64,000 nucleotides of DNA, taken from NCBI GenBank assembly GCA_037013495.1, contig CM072812.1, forward strand, positions 59,738,938 through 59,802,937. Reading direction: 5' to 3'. Below, one piece after another: positions 1 through 11,629 of this stretch (the first letter of the stretch is position 1; each line of letters opens with the position of its first letter). The stretch is from Hippophae tibetana (Eukaryota; Streptophyta; Magnoliopsida; Rosales; Elaeagnaceae). The position numbers were made by a program, and so were the translations under genes. The notes under the pieces are model-generated. The model made no database searches. It was not told the DNA's origin and saw only the letters and a program-made list of their open reading frames with translations.

Positions 1-3000
1 CGTTTCTATTTCTAAAAATGCAAGAAAGCATTAGTTCTGTTCTCAACGTTTTGGACCCCAAATTCCATTGTTTACACAACTTACCGATGTTTTAAATTTT
101 CGTCTCACCATATTACGTTTTTGTTCGGTTCATGTTCTATAGGGTTCTTATTAACTCATTTTAGCCACTTTCTTCGCAATTCAATCGTTATTATTTCTTT
201 GAGTTCCTAGGTTGTTCACCTAAAGGTTACACGTAATTTAGAATGAGAGCCTTGGTTGCAGAAAATAGGTTACATGTCTTCATCTATTCATTTTGTAATT
301 TTAGATTTAAAACAGTTATTATTTAATTGTTTTTTGCATTCTTGAGTGACAAATCACAATAAAAAGAATGAAATTTAAACCTTCATGTCTTGCGTTTTCT
401 ATCAATTTTGGTGTCGTTGTTATAATCTTTTGATTTCCTTTTATATTTTTCTTTAAATTCTTCGTATCTTTTTTTTGTTCCTTTTTTTTGCATGTTAATC
501 TATCTTTGTTTTTTAAAAAAAGAAGAGTGTTGTAGCATGTCAAAGTTTATAAAAAAAGAAGTCATTAATTGGGGTTGCAACTTTAAAGTATTAAAAATTT
601 TAAATCCTGTATCGACGAGACTATTTTAATAAATCAAATGGAGGCCGTTTCTATTTCTAAAAATGCAAGAATGCATTAGTTCTGTTCTCAACGTTTTGGA
701 CCCCAAATTCCATTGTTTACACAACTTACCGATGTCTTAAATTTTCGTCTCACCATATTACGTTTTTGTTCGGTTCATGTTCTATAGGGTTCTTATTAAC
801 TCATTTTAGCCACTTTCTTCGCAATTCAATCGTTAATATTTCTTTGATTTCCTAGGTTGTTCACCTAAAGGTTACACGTAATTTAGAATGAGAGCCTTGG
901 TTGCAGAAAATAGGTTATATGTCTTCATCTATTTTTTTTGTAATTTAGATTTAAAACAGTTATTATTTAATTGTTTTCTGCATTCTTGAGTGACAAATCA
1001 CAATAAAAAGAATGAAATTTAATCCTTCATGTCTTGCGTTTTCTACCAATTTTGTTGCCGTTGTTTTAATCTTTGGATTTCCTTTTATAGTTTTCTTTAA
1101 ATTCTTCGTATCTTTTTTTTGTTCCTTTTTTTGCTTGTTAATCTATCTTTGTTTTTCAAAAAAAGAAGATTGTTGTAGCATGTGCAAGTTTATAAAAAAA
1201 AAAGAAGTCATTAATTGGGGTTGCAACTTTGAAGTATTAAAAATTTTAAATCCTGTATCGAAGGGACTATTATAATAAATGAAATAGAGGCCGTTTCTAT
1301 TTCTAAAAATGCAAGAATGCATTAGTTCTGTTCTCAACGTTTTGGACCCCAAATTCCATTGTTTACACAACTTACCGATGTCTTAAATTTTCGTCTCACC
1401 ATATTACGTTTTTGTTCGGTTCATGTTCTATAGGGTTCTTATTAACTCATTTTAGCCACTTTCTTCGCAATTCAATCGTTAATATTTCTTTGATTTCCTA
1501 GGTTGTTCACCTAAAGGTTACACGTAATTTAGAATGAGAGCCTTGGTTGCAGAAAATAGGTTACATGTCTTCATCTATTCATTTTGTAATTTTAGATTTA
1601 AAACAGTTATTATTTAATTGTTTTCTGCATTCTTGAGTGACAAATCACAATAAAAAGAATGAAATTTAAACCTTCATGTCTTGCGTTTTCTATCAATTTT
1701 GGTGTCGTTGTTATAATCTTTGGATTTCCTTTTATATTTTTCTTTAAATTCTTCGTATCTTTTTTTTGTTCCTTTTTTTTGCATGTTAATATATCTTTTT
1801 TTTCAAAAAAAGAAGAGTGTTGTAGCATGTCAAAGTTTATAAAAAAAAAGAAGTCATTAATTGGGGTTGCAACTTTGAAGTATTAAAAAGTTTAATCCTG
1901 TATCGAAGGGACTATTATAATAAATGAAATAGAGGTCGTTTCGATTTCTAAAAATGCAACAAAGCATTAGTTCTGTTCGAAACGTTTTGGACCCCAAATT
2001 CCATTGTTTACACAACTTACCGATGTCTTAAATTTTCGTCTCACCATATTACGTTTTTGTTCGGTTCTTGTTCTATAGGGTTCTTATTAACTCATTTTAG
2101 CCACATTCTTCGCAATTCAATCGTTATTATTTCTTTGAGTTCCTAGGTTGTTCACCTAAAGGTTACACGTAATTTAGAATGAGAGCCTTGGTTGCAGAAA
2201 ATAGGTTACATGTCTTCATCTTTTCATTTTGTAATTTTAGATTTAAAACAGTTATTATTTAATTGTTTTCTGCATTCTTGAGTGACAAATCACAATAAAA
2301 AGAATGAAATTTAAACCTTCATGTCTTGCGTTTTCTATCAATTTTGGTGTCGTTGTTATAATCTTTTGATTTCCTTTTATATTTTTCTTTAAATTCTTCG
2401 TATCCTTTTTTTGTTCCTTTTTTTTGCATGTTAATCTATCTTTGTTTTTCAAAAAAAGAAGAGTGTTGTAGCATGTCAAAGTTTATAAAAAAAAGAAGTC
2501 ATTAATTGGGGTTGCAACTTTAAAGTATTAAAAATTTTAAATCCTGTATCGACGAGACTATTTTAATAAATCAAATGGAGGCCGTTTCTATTTCTAAAAA
2601 TGCAAGAATGCATTAGTTCTGTTCTCAACGTTTTGGACCCCAAATTCCATTGTTTACACAACTTACCGATGTCTTAAATTTTCGTCTCACCATATTACGT
2701 TTTTGTTCGGTTCATGTTCTATAGGGTTCTTATTAACTCATTTTAGCCACTTTCTTCGCAATTCAATCGTTATTATTTCTTTGAGTTCCTAGGTTGTTCA
2801 CCTAAAGGTTACACGTAATTTAGAATGAGAGCCTTGGTTGCAGAAAATAGGTTACATGTCTTCATCTATTCATTTTGTAATTTTAGATTTAAAACATTTA
2901 TTATTTAATTGTTTTCTGCATTCTTGAGTGACAAATCACAATAAAAAGAATGAAATTTAAACCTTCATGTCTTGCGTTTTCTATCAATTTTGGTGTCGTT

Positions 3001-3228
3001 GTTATAATCTTTGGATTTCCTTTTATATTTTTCTTTAAATTCTACGTATCTTTTTTTTGTTCCTTTTTTTTGCATGTTAATATATCTTTTTTTTTCAAAA
3101 AAAGAAGAGTGTTGTAGCATGTCAACGTTTATAAAAAAAAGAAGTCATTAATTGGGGTTGCAATAGTGAAGTATTAAAAATTTTAAATCCTGTATCGAAG
3201 GGACTATTATAATAAATGAAATAGAGGT
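1..3228 (+). repeat. Five mixed monomers without a clear higher-order period
   Basis: Monomers 1, 2, 3 and 5 have the TTCTCAACG header and monomer 4 (1937) has TTCGAAACG. The last parts of monomers 1 and 4 share the same variants 1936 bp apart, which hints at a trimer, but monomers 2 and 5 do not match well. Monomer 2 (646-1291) is the most diverged I noticed: it reads TTTAATCCTTC, CTACCAATTTTG, TTGCCGTTG and TATAGTTTTC where nearly all others agree on different bases. Monomer 3 has a mixed junction (GAAATAGAGGCC) that joins one class's tail to the other's header. Confidence 0.8.
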
Positions 3229-5022
3229 CGTTTCGATTTCTAAAAATGCAACAAAGCATTAGTTCTGTTCGAAACGTTTTGGACCCCAAATTCCATTGTT
3301 TACACAACTTACCGATGTCTTAAATTTTGGTCTCACCATATTACGTTTTTGTTCGGTTCATGTTCTATAGGGTTCTAATTAACTCATCTTTGCCACTTTC
3401 TTCACAATTCAATCGTTAATATTTCTTTGATTTCCTAGGTTGTTCACCTAAAGGTTACACATAATTTAGAATGAGAGCCTTGGTTGCAGAAAATAGGTTA
3501 CATATCTTCATCTATTCATTTTGTAATTTTAGATTTAAAACAGTTATTATTTAATTGTTTTCTGCATTCTTGAGTGACAAATCACAATAAAAAGAATGAA
3601 ATTTAAACCTTCATGTCTTGCGTTTTCTATCAATTTTGGTGTCGTTGTTATAATATTTTGATTTCCTTTTATATTTTTCTTTAAATTCTTCGTATCTTTT
3701 TTTTGTTCCTTTTTTTTGCATGTTAATCTATCTTTGTTTTTCAAAAAAAGAAGAGTGTTGTAGCATGTCAAAGTTTATAAAAAAAGAAGTCATTAATTGG
3801 GGTTGCAACTTTAAAGTATTAAAAATTTTAAATCCTTTATCGACGAGACTATTTTAATAAATCAAATGGAGGCCGTTTCTATTTCTAAAAATGCAAGAAT
3901 GCATTAGTTCTGTTCTCAACGTTTTGGACCCCAAATTCCATTGTTTACACAACTTACCGATGTCTTAAATTTTCGTCTCACCATATTACGTTTTTGTTCG
4001 GTTCATGTTCTATAGGGTTCTTATTAACTCATTTTAGCCACTTTCTTCGCAATTCAATCGTTATTATTTCTTTGAGTTCTTAGGTTGTTCACCTAAAGGT
4101 TACACGTAATTTAGAATGAGAGCCTTGGTTGTAGAAAATAGGTTACATGTCTTCATCTATTCATTCTGTAATTTTAGATTTAAAACAGTTATGATTTAAT
4201 TGTTTTCTGCATTCTTGAGTGACAAATCACAATAAAAAGAATGAAATTTAAACCTTCATGTCTTGCGTTTTCTATCAATTTTGGTGTCGTTGTTATAATC
4301 TTTGGATTTCCTTTTATATTTTTCTTTAAATTCTTCGTATCTTTTTTTTGTTCCTTTTTTTTGCATGTTAATATATCTTTTTTTTTCAAAAAAAGAAGAG
4401 TGTTGTAGCATGTCAACGTTTATAAAAAAAAAGAAGTCATTAATTGGGGTTGCAACTTTGAAGTATTAAAAATTTTAAATCCTGTATCGAAGGGACTATT
4501 ATAATAAATGAAATAGAGGTCGTTTCGATTTCTAAAAATGCAACAAAGCATTAGTTCTGTTCGAAACGTTTTGGACCCCAAATTCCATTGTTTACACAAC
4601 TTACCGATGTCTTAAATTTTCGTCTCACCATATTACGTTTTTGTTCGGTTCATGTTCTATAGGGTTCTTATTAACTCATTTTAGCCACTTTCTTCGCAAT
4701 TCAATCGTTATTATTTCTTTGAGTTCCTAGGTTGTTCACCTAAAGGTTACACGTAATTTAGAATGAGAGCCTTGGTTGCAGAAAATAGGTTACATGTCTT
4801 CATCTATTCATTTTGTAATTTTAGATTTAAAACAGTTATTATTTAATTGTTTTCTGCATTCTTGAGTGACAAATCACAATAAAAAGAATGAAATTTAAAC
4901 CTTCATGTCTTGCGTTTTCTATCAATTTTGGTGTCGTTGTTATAATCTTTGGATTTCCTTTTATATTTTTCTTTAAATTCTTCGTATCTTTTTTTTGTCC
5001 CTTTTTTTTGCATGTTAATATA

Positions 5023-5046
5023 TCTTTTTTTTTCAAAAAAAGAAGA
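5023..5046 (+). repeat. T-run/A-run dyad present in every monomer (representative)
   Basis: TCTTTTTTTTT is followed, after one C, by AAAAAAAGAAGA. The arms are complementary except for one T/C mismatch and could form a short AT hairpin or cruciform. The + strand changes abruptly from T-rich (about 100 bases) to A-rich (about 50 bases) at this C. In many monomers, especially in the right domain, the left arm is interrupted as CTTTGTTTTTC, which weakens the pairing. Confidence 0.6.
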
Positions 5047-5095
5047 GTGTTGTAGCATGTCAACGTTTATAAAAAAAAAGAAGTCATTAATTGGG

Positions 5096-5103
5096 GTTGC
5101 AAC
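5096..5103 (+). repeat. Conserved 8-bp palindrome GTTGCAAC (representative)
   Basis: GTTGCAAC reads the same on both strands and follows ATTAATTGGG in nearly every monomer. Exceptions I noticed are GTTGCAAT near 3159 and GTTGAAAC near 42591. A related GGTTGCAG lies about 330 bases upstream in many monomers. It could be a binding site or simply a conserved part of the unit; the sequence alone cannot decide. Confidence 0.5.
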
Positions 5104-8100
5104 AGTGAAGTATTAAAAATTTTAAATCCTGTATCGAAGGGACTATTATAATAAATGAAATAGAGGTCGTTTCCATTTCTAAAAATGCAACAAAGCATTA
5201 GTTCTGTTCGAAACGTTTTGGACCCCAAATTCCATTGTTTACACAACTTACCGATGTCTTAAATTTTGGTCTCACCATATTACGTTTTTGTTCGGTTCAT
5301 GTTCTATAGGGTTCTAATTAACTCATCTTTGCCACTTTCTTCACAATTCAATCGTTAATATTTCTTTGATTTCCTAGGTTGTTCACCTAAAGGTTACACA
5401 TAATTTAGAATGAGAGCCTTGGTTGCAGAAAATAGGTTACATATCTTCATCTATTCATTTTGTAATTTTAGATTTAAAACAGTTATTTTTTAATTGTTTT
5501 CTGCATTCTTGAGTGACAAATCACAATAAAAAGAATGAAATTTAAACCTTCATGTCTTGCATTTTCTATCAATTTTGGTGTCGTTGTTATAATCTTTTGA
5601 TTTCCTTTTATATTTTTCTTTAAATTCTTCGTATCTTTTTTTTGTTCCTTTTTTTTGCATGTTAATCTATCTTTGTTTTTCAAAAAAAGAAGAGTGTTGT
5701 AGCATGTCAAAGTTTATAAAAAAAGAAGTCATTAATTGGGGTTGCAACTTTAAAGTATTAAAAATTTTAAATCCTTTATCGACGAGACTATTTTAATAAA
5801 TCAAATGGAGGCCGTTTCTATTTCTAAAAATGCAAGAATGCATTAGTTCTGTTCTCAACGTTTTGGACCCCAAATTCCATTGTTTACACAACTTACCGAT
5901 GTCTTAAATTTTCGTCTCACCATATTACGTTTTTGTTCGGTTCATGTTCTATAGGGTTCTTATTAACTCATTTTAGCCACTTTCTTCGCAATTCAATCGT
6001 TATTATTTCTTTGAGTTCTTAGGTTGTTCACCTAAAGGTTACACGTAATTTAGAATGAGAGCCTTGGTTGTAGAAAATAGGTTACATGTCTTCATCTATT
6101 CATTCTGTAATTTTAGATTTAAAACAGTTATTATTTAATTGTTTTCTGCATTCTTGAGTGACAAATCACAATAAAAAGAATGAAATTTAAACCTTCATGT
6201 CTTGCGTTTTCTATCAATTTTGGTGTCGTTGTTATAATCTTTGGATTTCCTTTTATATTTTTCTTTAAATTCTTCGTATCTTTTTTTTGTTCCTTTTTTT
6301 TGCATGTTAATATATCTTTTTTTTTCAAAAAAAGAAGAGTGTTGTAGCATGTCAACGTTTATAAAAAAAAAGAAGTCATTAATTGGGGTTGCAACTTTGA
6401 AGTATTAAAAATTTTAAATCCTGTATCGAAGGGACTATTATAATAAATGAAATAGAGGTCGTTTCGATTTCTAAAAATGCAACAAAGCATTAGTTCTGTT
6501 CGAAACGTTTTGGACCCCAAATTCCATTGTTTACACAACTTACCGATGTCTTAAATTTTCGTCTCACCATATTACGTTTTTGTTCGGTTCATGTTCTATA
6601 GGGTTCTTATTAACTCATTTTAGCCACTTTCTTCGCAATTCAATCGTTATTATTTCTTTGAGTTCCTAGGTTGTTCACCTAAAGGTTACACGTAATTTAG
6701 AATGAGAGCCTTGGTTGCAGAAAATAGGTTACATGTCTTCATCTATTCATTTTGTAATTTTAGATTTAAAACAGTTATTATTTAATTGTTTTCTGCATTC
6801 TTGAGTGACAAATCACAATAAAAAGAATGAAATTTAAACCTTCATGTCTTGCGTTTTCTATCAATTTTGGTGTCGTTGTTATAATCTTTGGATTTCCTTT
6901 TATATTTTTCTTTAAATTCTTCGTATCTTTTTTTTGTCCCTTTTTTTTGCATGTTAATATATCTTTTTTTTTCAAAAAAAGAAGAGTGTTGTAGCATGTC
7001 AACGTTTATAAAAAAAAAGAAGTCATTAATTGGGGTTGCAACAGTGAAGTATTAAAAATTTTAAATCCTGTATCGAAGGGACTATTATAATAAATGAAAT
7101 AGAGGTCGTTTCCATTTCTAAAAATGCAACAAAGCATTAGTTCTGTTCGAAACGTTTTGGACCCCAAATTCCATTGTTTACACAACTTACCGATGTCTTA
7201 AATTTTGGTCTCACCATATTACGTTTTTGTTCGGTTCATGTTCTATAGGGTTCTAATTAACTCATCTTTGCCACTTTCTTCACAATTCAATCGTTAATAT
7301 TTCTTTGATTTCCTAGGTTGTTCACCTAAAGGTTACACATAATTTAGAATGAGAGCCTTGGTTGCAGAAAATAGGTTACATATCTTCATCTATTCATTTT
7401 GTAATTTTAGATTTAAAACAGTTATTTTTTAATTGTTTTCTGCATTCTTGAGTGACAAATCACAATAAAAAGAATGAAATTTAAACCTTCATGTCTTGCA
7501 TTTTCTATCAATTTTGGTGTCGTTGTTATAATCTTTTGATTTCCTTTTATATTTTTCTTTAAATTCTTCGTATCTTTTTTTTGTTCCTTTTTTTTGCATG
7601 TTAATCTATCTTTGTTTTTCAAAAAAAGAAGAGTGTTGTAGCATGTCAAAGTTTATAAAAAAAGAAGTCATTAATTGGGGTTGCAACTTTAAAGTATTAA
7701 AAATTTTAAATCCTTTATCGACGAGACTATTTTAATAAATCAAATGGAGGCCGTTTCTATTTCTAAAAATGCAAGAATGCATTAGTTCTGTTCTCAACGT
7801 TTTGGACCCCAAATTCCATTGTTTACACAACTTACCGATGTCTTAAATTTTCGTCTCACCATATTACGTTTTTGTTCGGTTCATGTTCTATAGGGTTCTT
7901 ATTAACTCATTTTAGCCACTTTCTTCGCAATTCAATCGTTATTATTTCTTTGAGTTCTTAGGTTGTTCACCTAAAGGTTACACGTAATTTAGAATGAGAG
8001 CCTTGGTTGTAGAAAATAGGTTACATGTCTTCATCTATTCATTCTGTAATTTTAGATTTAAAACAGTTATTATTTAATTGTTTTCTGCATTCTTGAGTGA

Positions 8101-10982
8101 CAAATCACAATAAAAAGAATGAAATTTAAACCTTCATGTCTTGCGTTTTCTATCAATTTTGGTGTCGTTGTTATAATCTTTGGATTTCCTTTTATATTTT
8201 TCTTTAAATTCTTCGTATCTTTTTTTTGTTCCTTTTTTTTGCATGTTAATATATCTTTTTTTTTCAAAAAAAGAAGAGTGTTGTAGCATGTCAACGTTTA
8301 TAAAAAAAAAGAAGTCATTAATTGGGGTTGCAACTTTGAAGTATTAAAAATTTTAAATCCTGTATCGAAGGGACTATTATAATAAATGAAATAGAGGTCG
8401 TTTCGATTTCTAAAAATGCAACAAAGCATTAGTTCTGTTCGAAACGTTTTGGACCCCAAATTCCATTGTTTACACAACTTACCGATGTCTTAAATTTTCG
8501 TCTCACCATATTACGTTTTTGTTCGGTTCATGTTCTATAGGGTTCTTATTAACTCATTTTAGCCACTTTCTTCGCAATTCAATCGTTATTATTTCTTTGA
8601 GTTCCTAGGTTGTTCACCTAAAGGTTACACGTAATTTAGAATGAGAGCCTTGGTTGCAGAAAATAGGTTACATGTCTTCATCTATTCATTTTGTAATTTT
8701 AGATTTAAAACAGTTATTATTTAATTGTTTTCTGCATTCTTGAGTGACAAATCACAATAAAAAGAATGAAATTTAAACCTTCATGTCTTGCGTTTTCTAT
8801 CAATTTTGGTGTCGTTGTTATAATCTTTGGATTTCCTTTTATATTTTTCTTTAAATTCTTCGTATCTTTTTTTTGTCCCTTTTTTTTGCATGTTAATATA
8901 TCTTTTTTTTTCAAAAAAAGAAGAGTGTTGTAGCATGTCAACGTTTATAAAAAAAAGAAGTCATTAATTGGGGTTGCAACAGTGAAGTATTAAAAATTTT
9001 AAATCCTGTATCGAAGGGACTATTATAATAAATGAAATAGAGGTCGTTTCCATTTCTAAAAATGCAACAAAGCATTAGTTCTGTTCGAAACGTTTTGGAC
9101 CCCAAATTCCATTGTTTACACAACTTACCGATGTCTTAAATTTTGGTCTCACCATATTACGTTTTTGTTCGGTTCATGTTCTATAGGGTTCTAATTAACT
9201 CATCTTTGCCACTTTCTTCACAATTCAATCGTTAATATTTCTTTGATTTCCTAGGTTGTTCACCTAAAGGTTACACATAATTTAGAATGAGAGCCTTGGT
9301 TGCAGAAAATAGGTTACATATCTTCATCTATTCATTTTGTAATTTTAGATTTAAAACAGTTATTTTTTAATTGTTTTCTGCATTCTTGAGTGACAAATCA
9401 CAATAAAAAGAATGAAATTTAAACCTTCATGTCTTGCATTTTCTATCAATTTTGGTGTCGTTGTTATAATCTTTTGATTTCCTTTTATATTTTTCTTTAA
9501 ATTCTTCGTATCTTTTTTTTGTTCCTTTTTTTTGCATGTTAATCTATCTTTGTTTTTCAAAAAAAGAAGAGTGTTGTAGCATGTCAAAGTTTATAAAAAA
9601 AGAAGTCATTAATTGGGGTTGCAACTTTAAAGTATTAAAAATTTTAAATCCTTTATCGACGAGACTATTTTAATAAATCAAATGGAGGCCGTTTCTATTT
9701 CTAAAAATGCAAGAATGCATTAGTTCTGTTCTCAACGTTTTGGACCCCAAATTCCATTGTTTACACAACTTACCGATGTCTTAAATTTTCGTCTCACCAT
9801 ATTACGTTTTTGTTCGGTTCATGTTCTATAGGGTTCTTATTAACTCATTTTAGCCACTTTCTTCGCAATTCAATCGTTATTATTTCTTTGAGTTCTTAGG
9901 TTGTTCACCTAAAGGTTACACGTAATTTAGAATGAGAGCCTTGGTTGTAGAAAATAGGTTACATGTCATCATCTATTCATTTTGTAATTTTAGATTTAAA
10001 ACAGTTATTATTTAATTGTTTTCTGCATTCTTGAGTGACAAATCACAATAAAAAGAATGAAATTTAAACCTTCATGTCTTGCGTTTTCTATCAATTTTGG
10101 TGTCGTTGTTATAATCTTTGGATTTCCTTTTATATTTTTCTTTAAATTCTTCGTATCTTTTTTTTGTTCCTTTTTTTTGCATGTTAATATATCTTTTTTT
10201 TTCAAAAAAAGAAGAGTGTTGTAGCATGTCAACGTTTATAAAAAAAAAGAAGTCATTAATTGGGGTTGCAACTTTGAAGTATTAAAAATTTTAAATCGTG
10301 TATCGAAGGGACTATTATAATAAATGAAATAGAGGTCGTTTCGATTTCTAAAAATGCAACAAAGCATTAGTTCTGTTCGAAACGTTTTGGACCCCAAATT
10401 CCATTGTTTACACAACTTACCGATGTCTTAAATTTTCGTCTCACCATATTACGTTTTTGTTCGGTTCTTGTTCTATAGGGTTCTTATTAACTCATTTTAG
10501 CCACATTCTTCGCAATTCAATCGTTATTATTTCTTTGAGTTCCTAGGTTGTTCACCTAAAGGTTACACGTAATTTAGAATGAGAGCCTTGGTTGCAGAAA
10601 ATAGGTTACATGTCTTCATCTTTTCATTTTGTAATTTTAGATTTAAAACAGTTATTATTTAATTGTTTTCTGCATTCTTGAGTGACAAATCACAATAAAA
10701 AGAATGAAATTTAAACCTTCATGTCTTGCGTTTTCTATCAATTTTGGTGTCGTTGTTATAATCTTTGGATTTCCTTTTATATTTTTCTTTAAATTCTTCC
10801 TATCTTTTTTTTGTTCCTTTTTTTTGCATGTTAATATATCTTTTTTTTTCAAAAAAAGAAGAGTGTTGTAGAATGTCAAAGTTTATAAAAAAAAGAAGTC
10901 ATTAATTGGGGTTGCAACTTTAAAGTATTAAAAAATTTAAATCTTGTATCGACGAGACTATTTTAATAAATCAAATGGAGGC

Positions 10983-11629
10983 CGTTTCTATTTCTAAAAA
11001 TGCAAGAATGCATTAGTTCTGTTCTCAACGTTTTGGACCCCAAATTCCATTGTTTACACAACTTACCGATGTCTTAAATTTTCGTCTCACCATATTACGT
11101 TTTTGTTCGGTTCATGTTCTATAGGGTTCTTATTAACTCATTTTAGCCACTTTCTTCGCAATTCAATCGTTATTATTTCTTTGAGTTCCTAGGTTGTTCA
11201 CCTAAAGGTTACACGTAATTTAGAATGAGAGCCTTGGTTGCAGAAAATAGGTTACATGTCTTCATCTATTCATTTTGTAATTTTAGATTTAAAACAGTTA
11301 TTATTTAATTGTTTTCTGCATTCTTGAGTGACAAATCACAATAAAAAGAATGAAATTTAAACCTTCATGTCTTGCGTTTTCTATCAATTTTGGTGTCGTT
11401 GTTATAATCTTTGGATTTCCTTTTATATTTTTCTTTAAATTCTTCGTATCTTTTTTTTGTCCCTTTTTTTTGCATGTTAATATATCTTTTTTTTTCAAAA
11501 AAAGAAGAGTGTTGTAGCATGTCAACGTTTATAAAAAAAAAGAAGTCATTAATTGGGGTTGCAACAGTGAAGTATTAAAAATTTTAAATCCTGTATCGAA
11601 GGGACTATTATAATAAATGAAATAGAGGT
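10983..11629 (+). repeat. Single TTCTCAACG-header monomer between two trimer blocks
   Basis: This monomer carries the GAGGCC/TTCTCAACG header but a type C body (GAGTTCCTAGG, TTGCAGAAAAT, GTCCC before the T run). It lies at the switch between the A-B-C trimer and the following C-rich trimer and is probably a recombinant of the two, or a boundary relic. Confidence 0.7.

Larger units (their letters stand above)
4521..5166 (+). repeat. Representative monomer with internal landmarks
   Basis: This copy is used to describe the unit. Offsets 1-70 hold the 'header' with most type-diagnostic sites (CGTTTCGATTTC or CGTTTCTATTTC; then TTCGAAACG, TTCTCAACG or TTCCCAACG). Offsets about 45-110 are the best conserved part and include GGACCCCAAATTCCATTG. 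CATGTTCTATAGGGTTCT lies at 131-148. The stretch CTTTCTTCGCAATTCAATCG lies near 168-187, followed by the palindrome CCTAGG near 206. A conserved AT-rich middle spans about 241-370. A T-rich tract covers about 410-513, and an A-rich tract begins abruptly at 515. The 8-bp perfect palindrome GTTGCAAC lies at 576-583. The tail carries an AAAAATTTTAAAT A-tract. The choice of base 1 is arbitrary. Confidence 0.9.
3229..10982 (+). repeat. Trimer higher-order repeat A-B-C, ~1939 bp, four units
   Basis: Units start at 3229, 5167, 7107 and 9045 (spacings 1938, 1940, 1938). Type A has GGTCTCACC, CATCTTTGCC, CTTCACAATTC and CACATAATT. Type B has the TTCTCAACG header, GAGTTCTTAGG and TTGTAGAAAAT. Type C has a TTCGAAACG header, GAGTTCCTAGG and a GTCCC instead of GTTCC before the T run. 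In units 2-4 the A header reads CGTTTCCATTTC, a private change at 5167, 7107 and 9045 showing that those three units spread from one ancestor. The third monomer of the last unit (10337) is not type C: it has GGTTCTTGTTC, CCACATTCTTC and CATCTTTTC, matching the monomer at 1937. Confidence 0.88.

Noticed and set aside
4651..4668. Telomere-like motif in CTATAGGGTTCT
   Set aside because: Only a single ATAGGGTT per monomer, not a tandem TTTAGGG or TTAGGG tract.
4685..4710. CENP-B box-like site around TTCGCAATTCAATCG
   Set aside because: It has TTCG and a downstream CG but lacks the A and CGGG required at the fixed positions of the CENP-B box.
4839..5063. Lysine-rich ~74-residue reading frame on the - strand, present in most monomers
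   Set aside because: It opens at TTG in nearly all copies (ATG is not used), is low-complexity because it reads the A/T tracts, and is lost or shifted wherever tract length changes. The same bases are open in other frames. Its recurrence follows from the repeat, with no sign of codon-level conservation.
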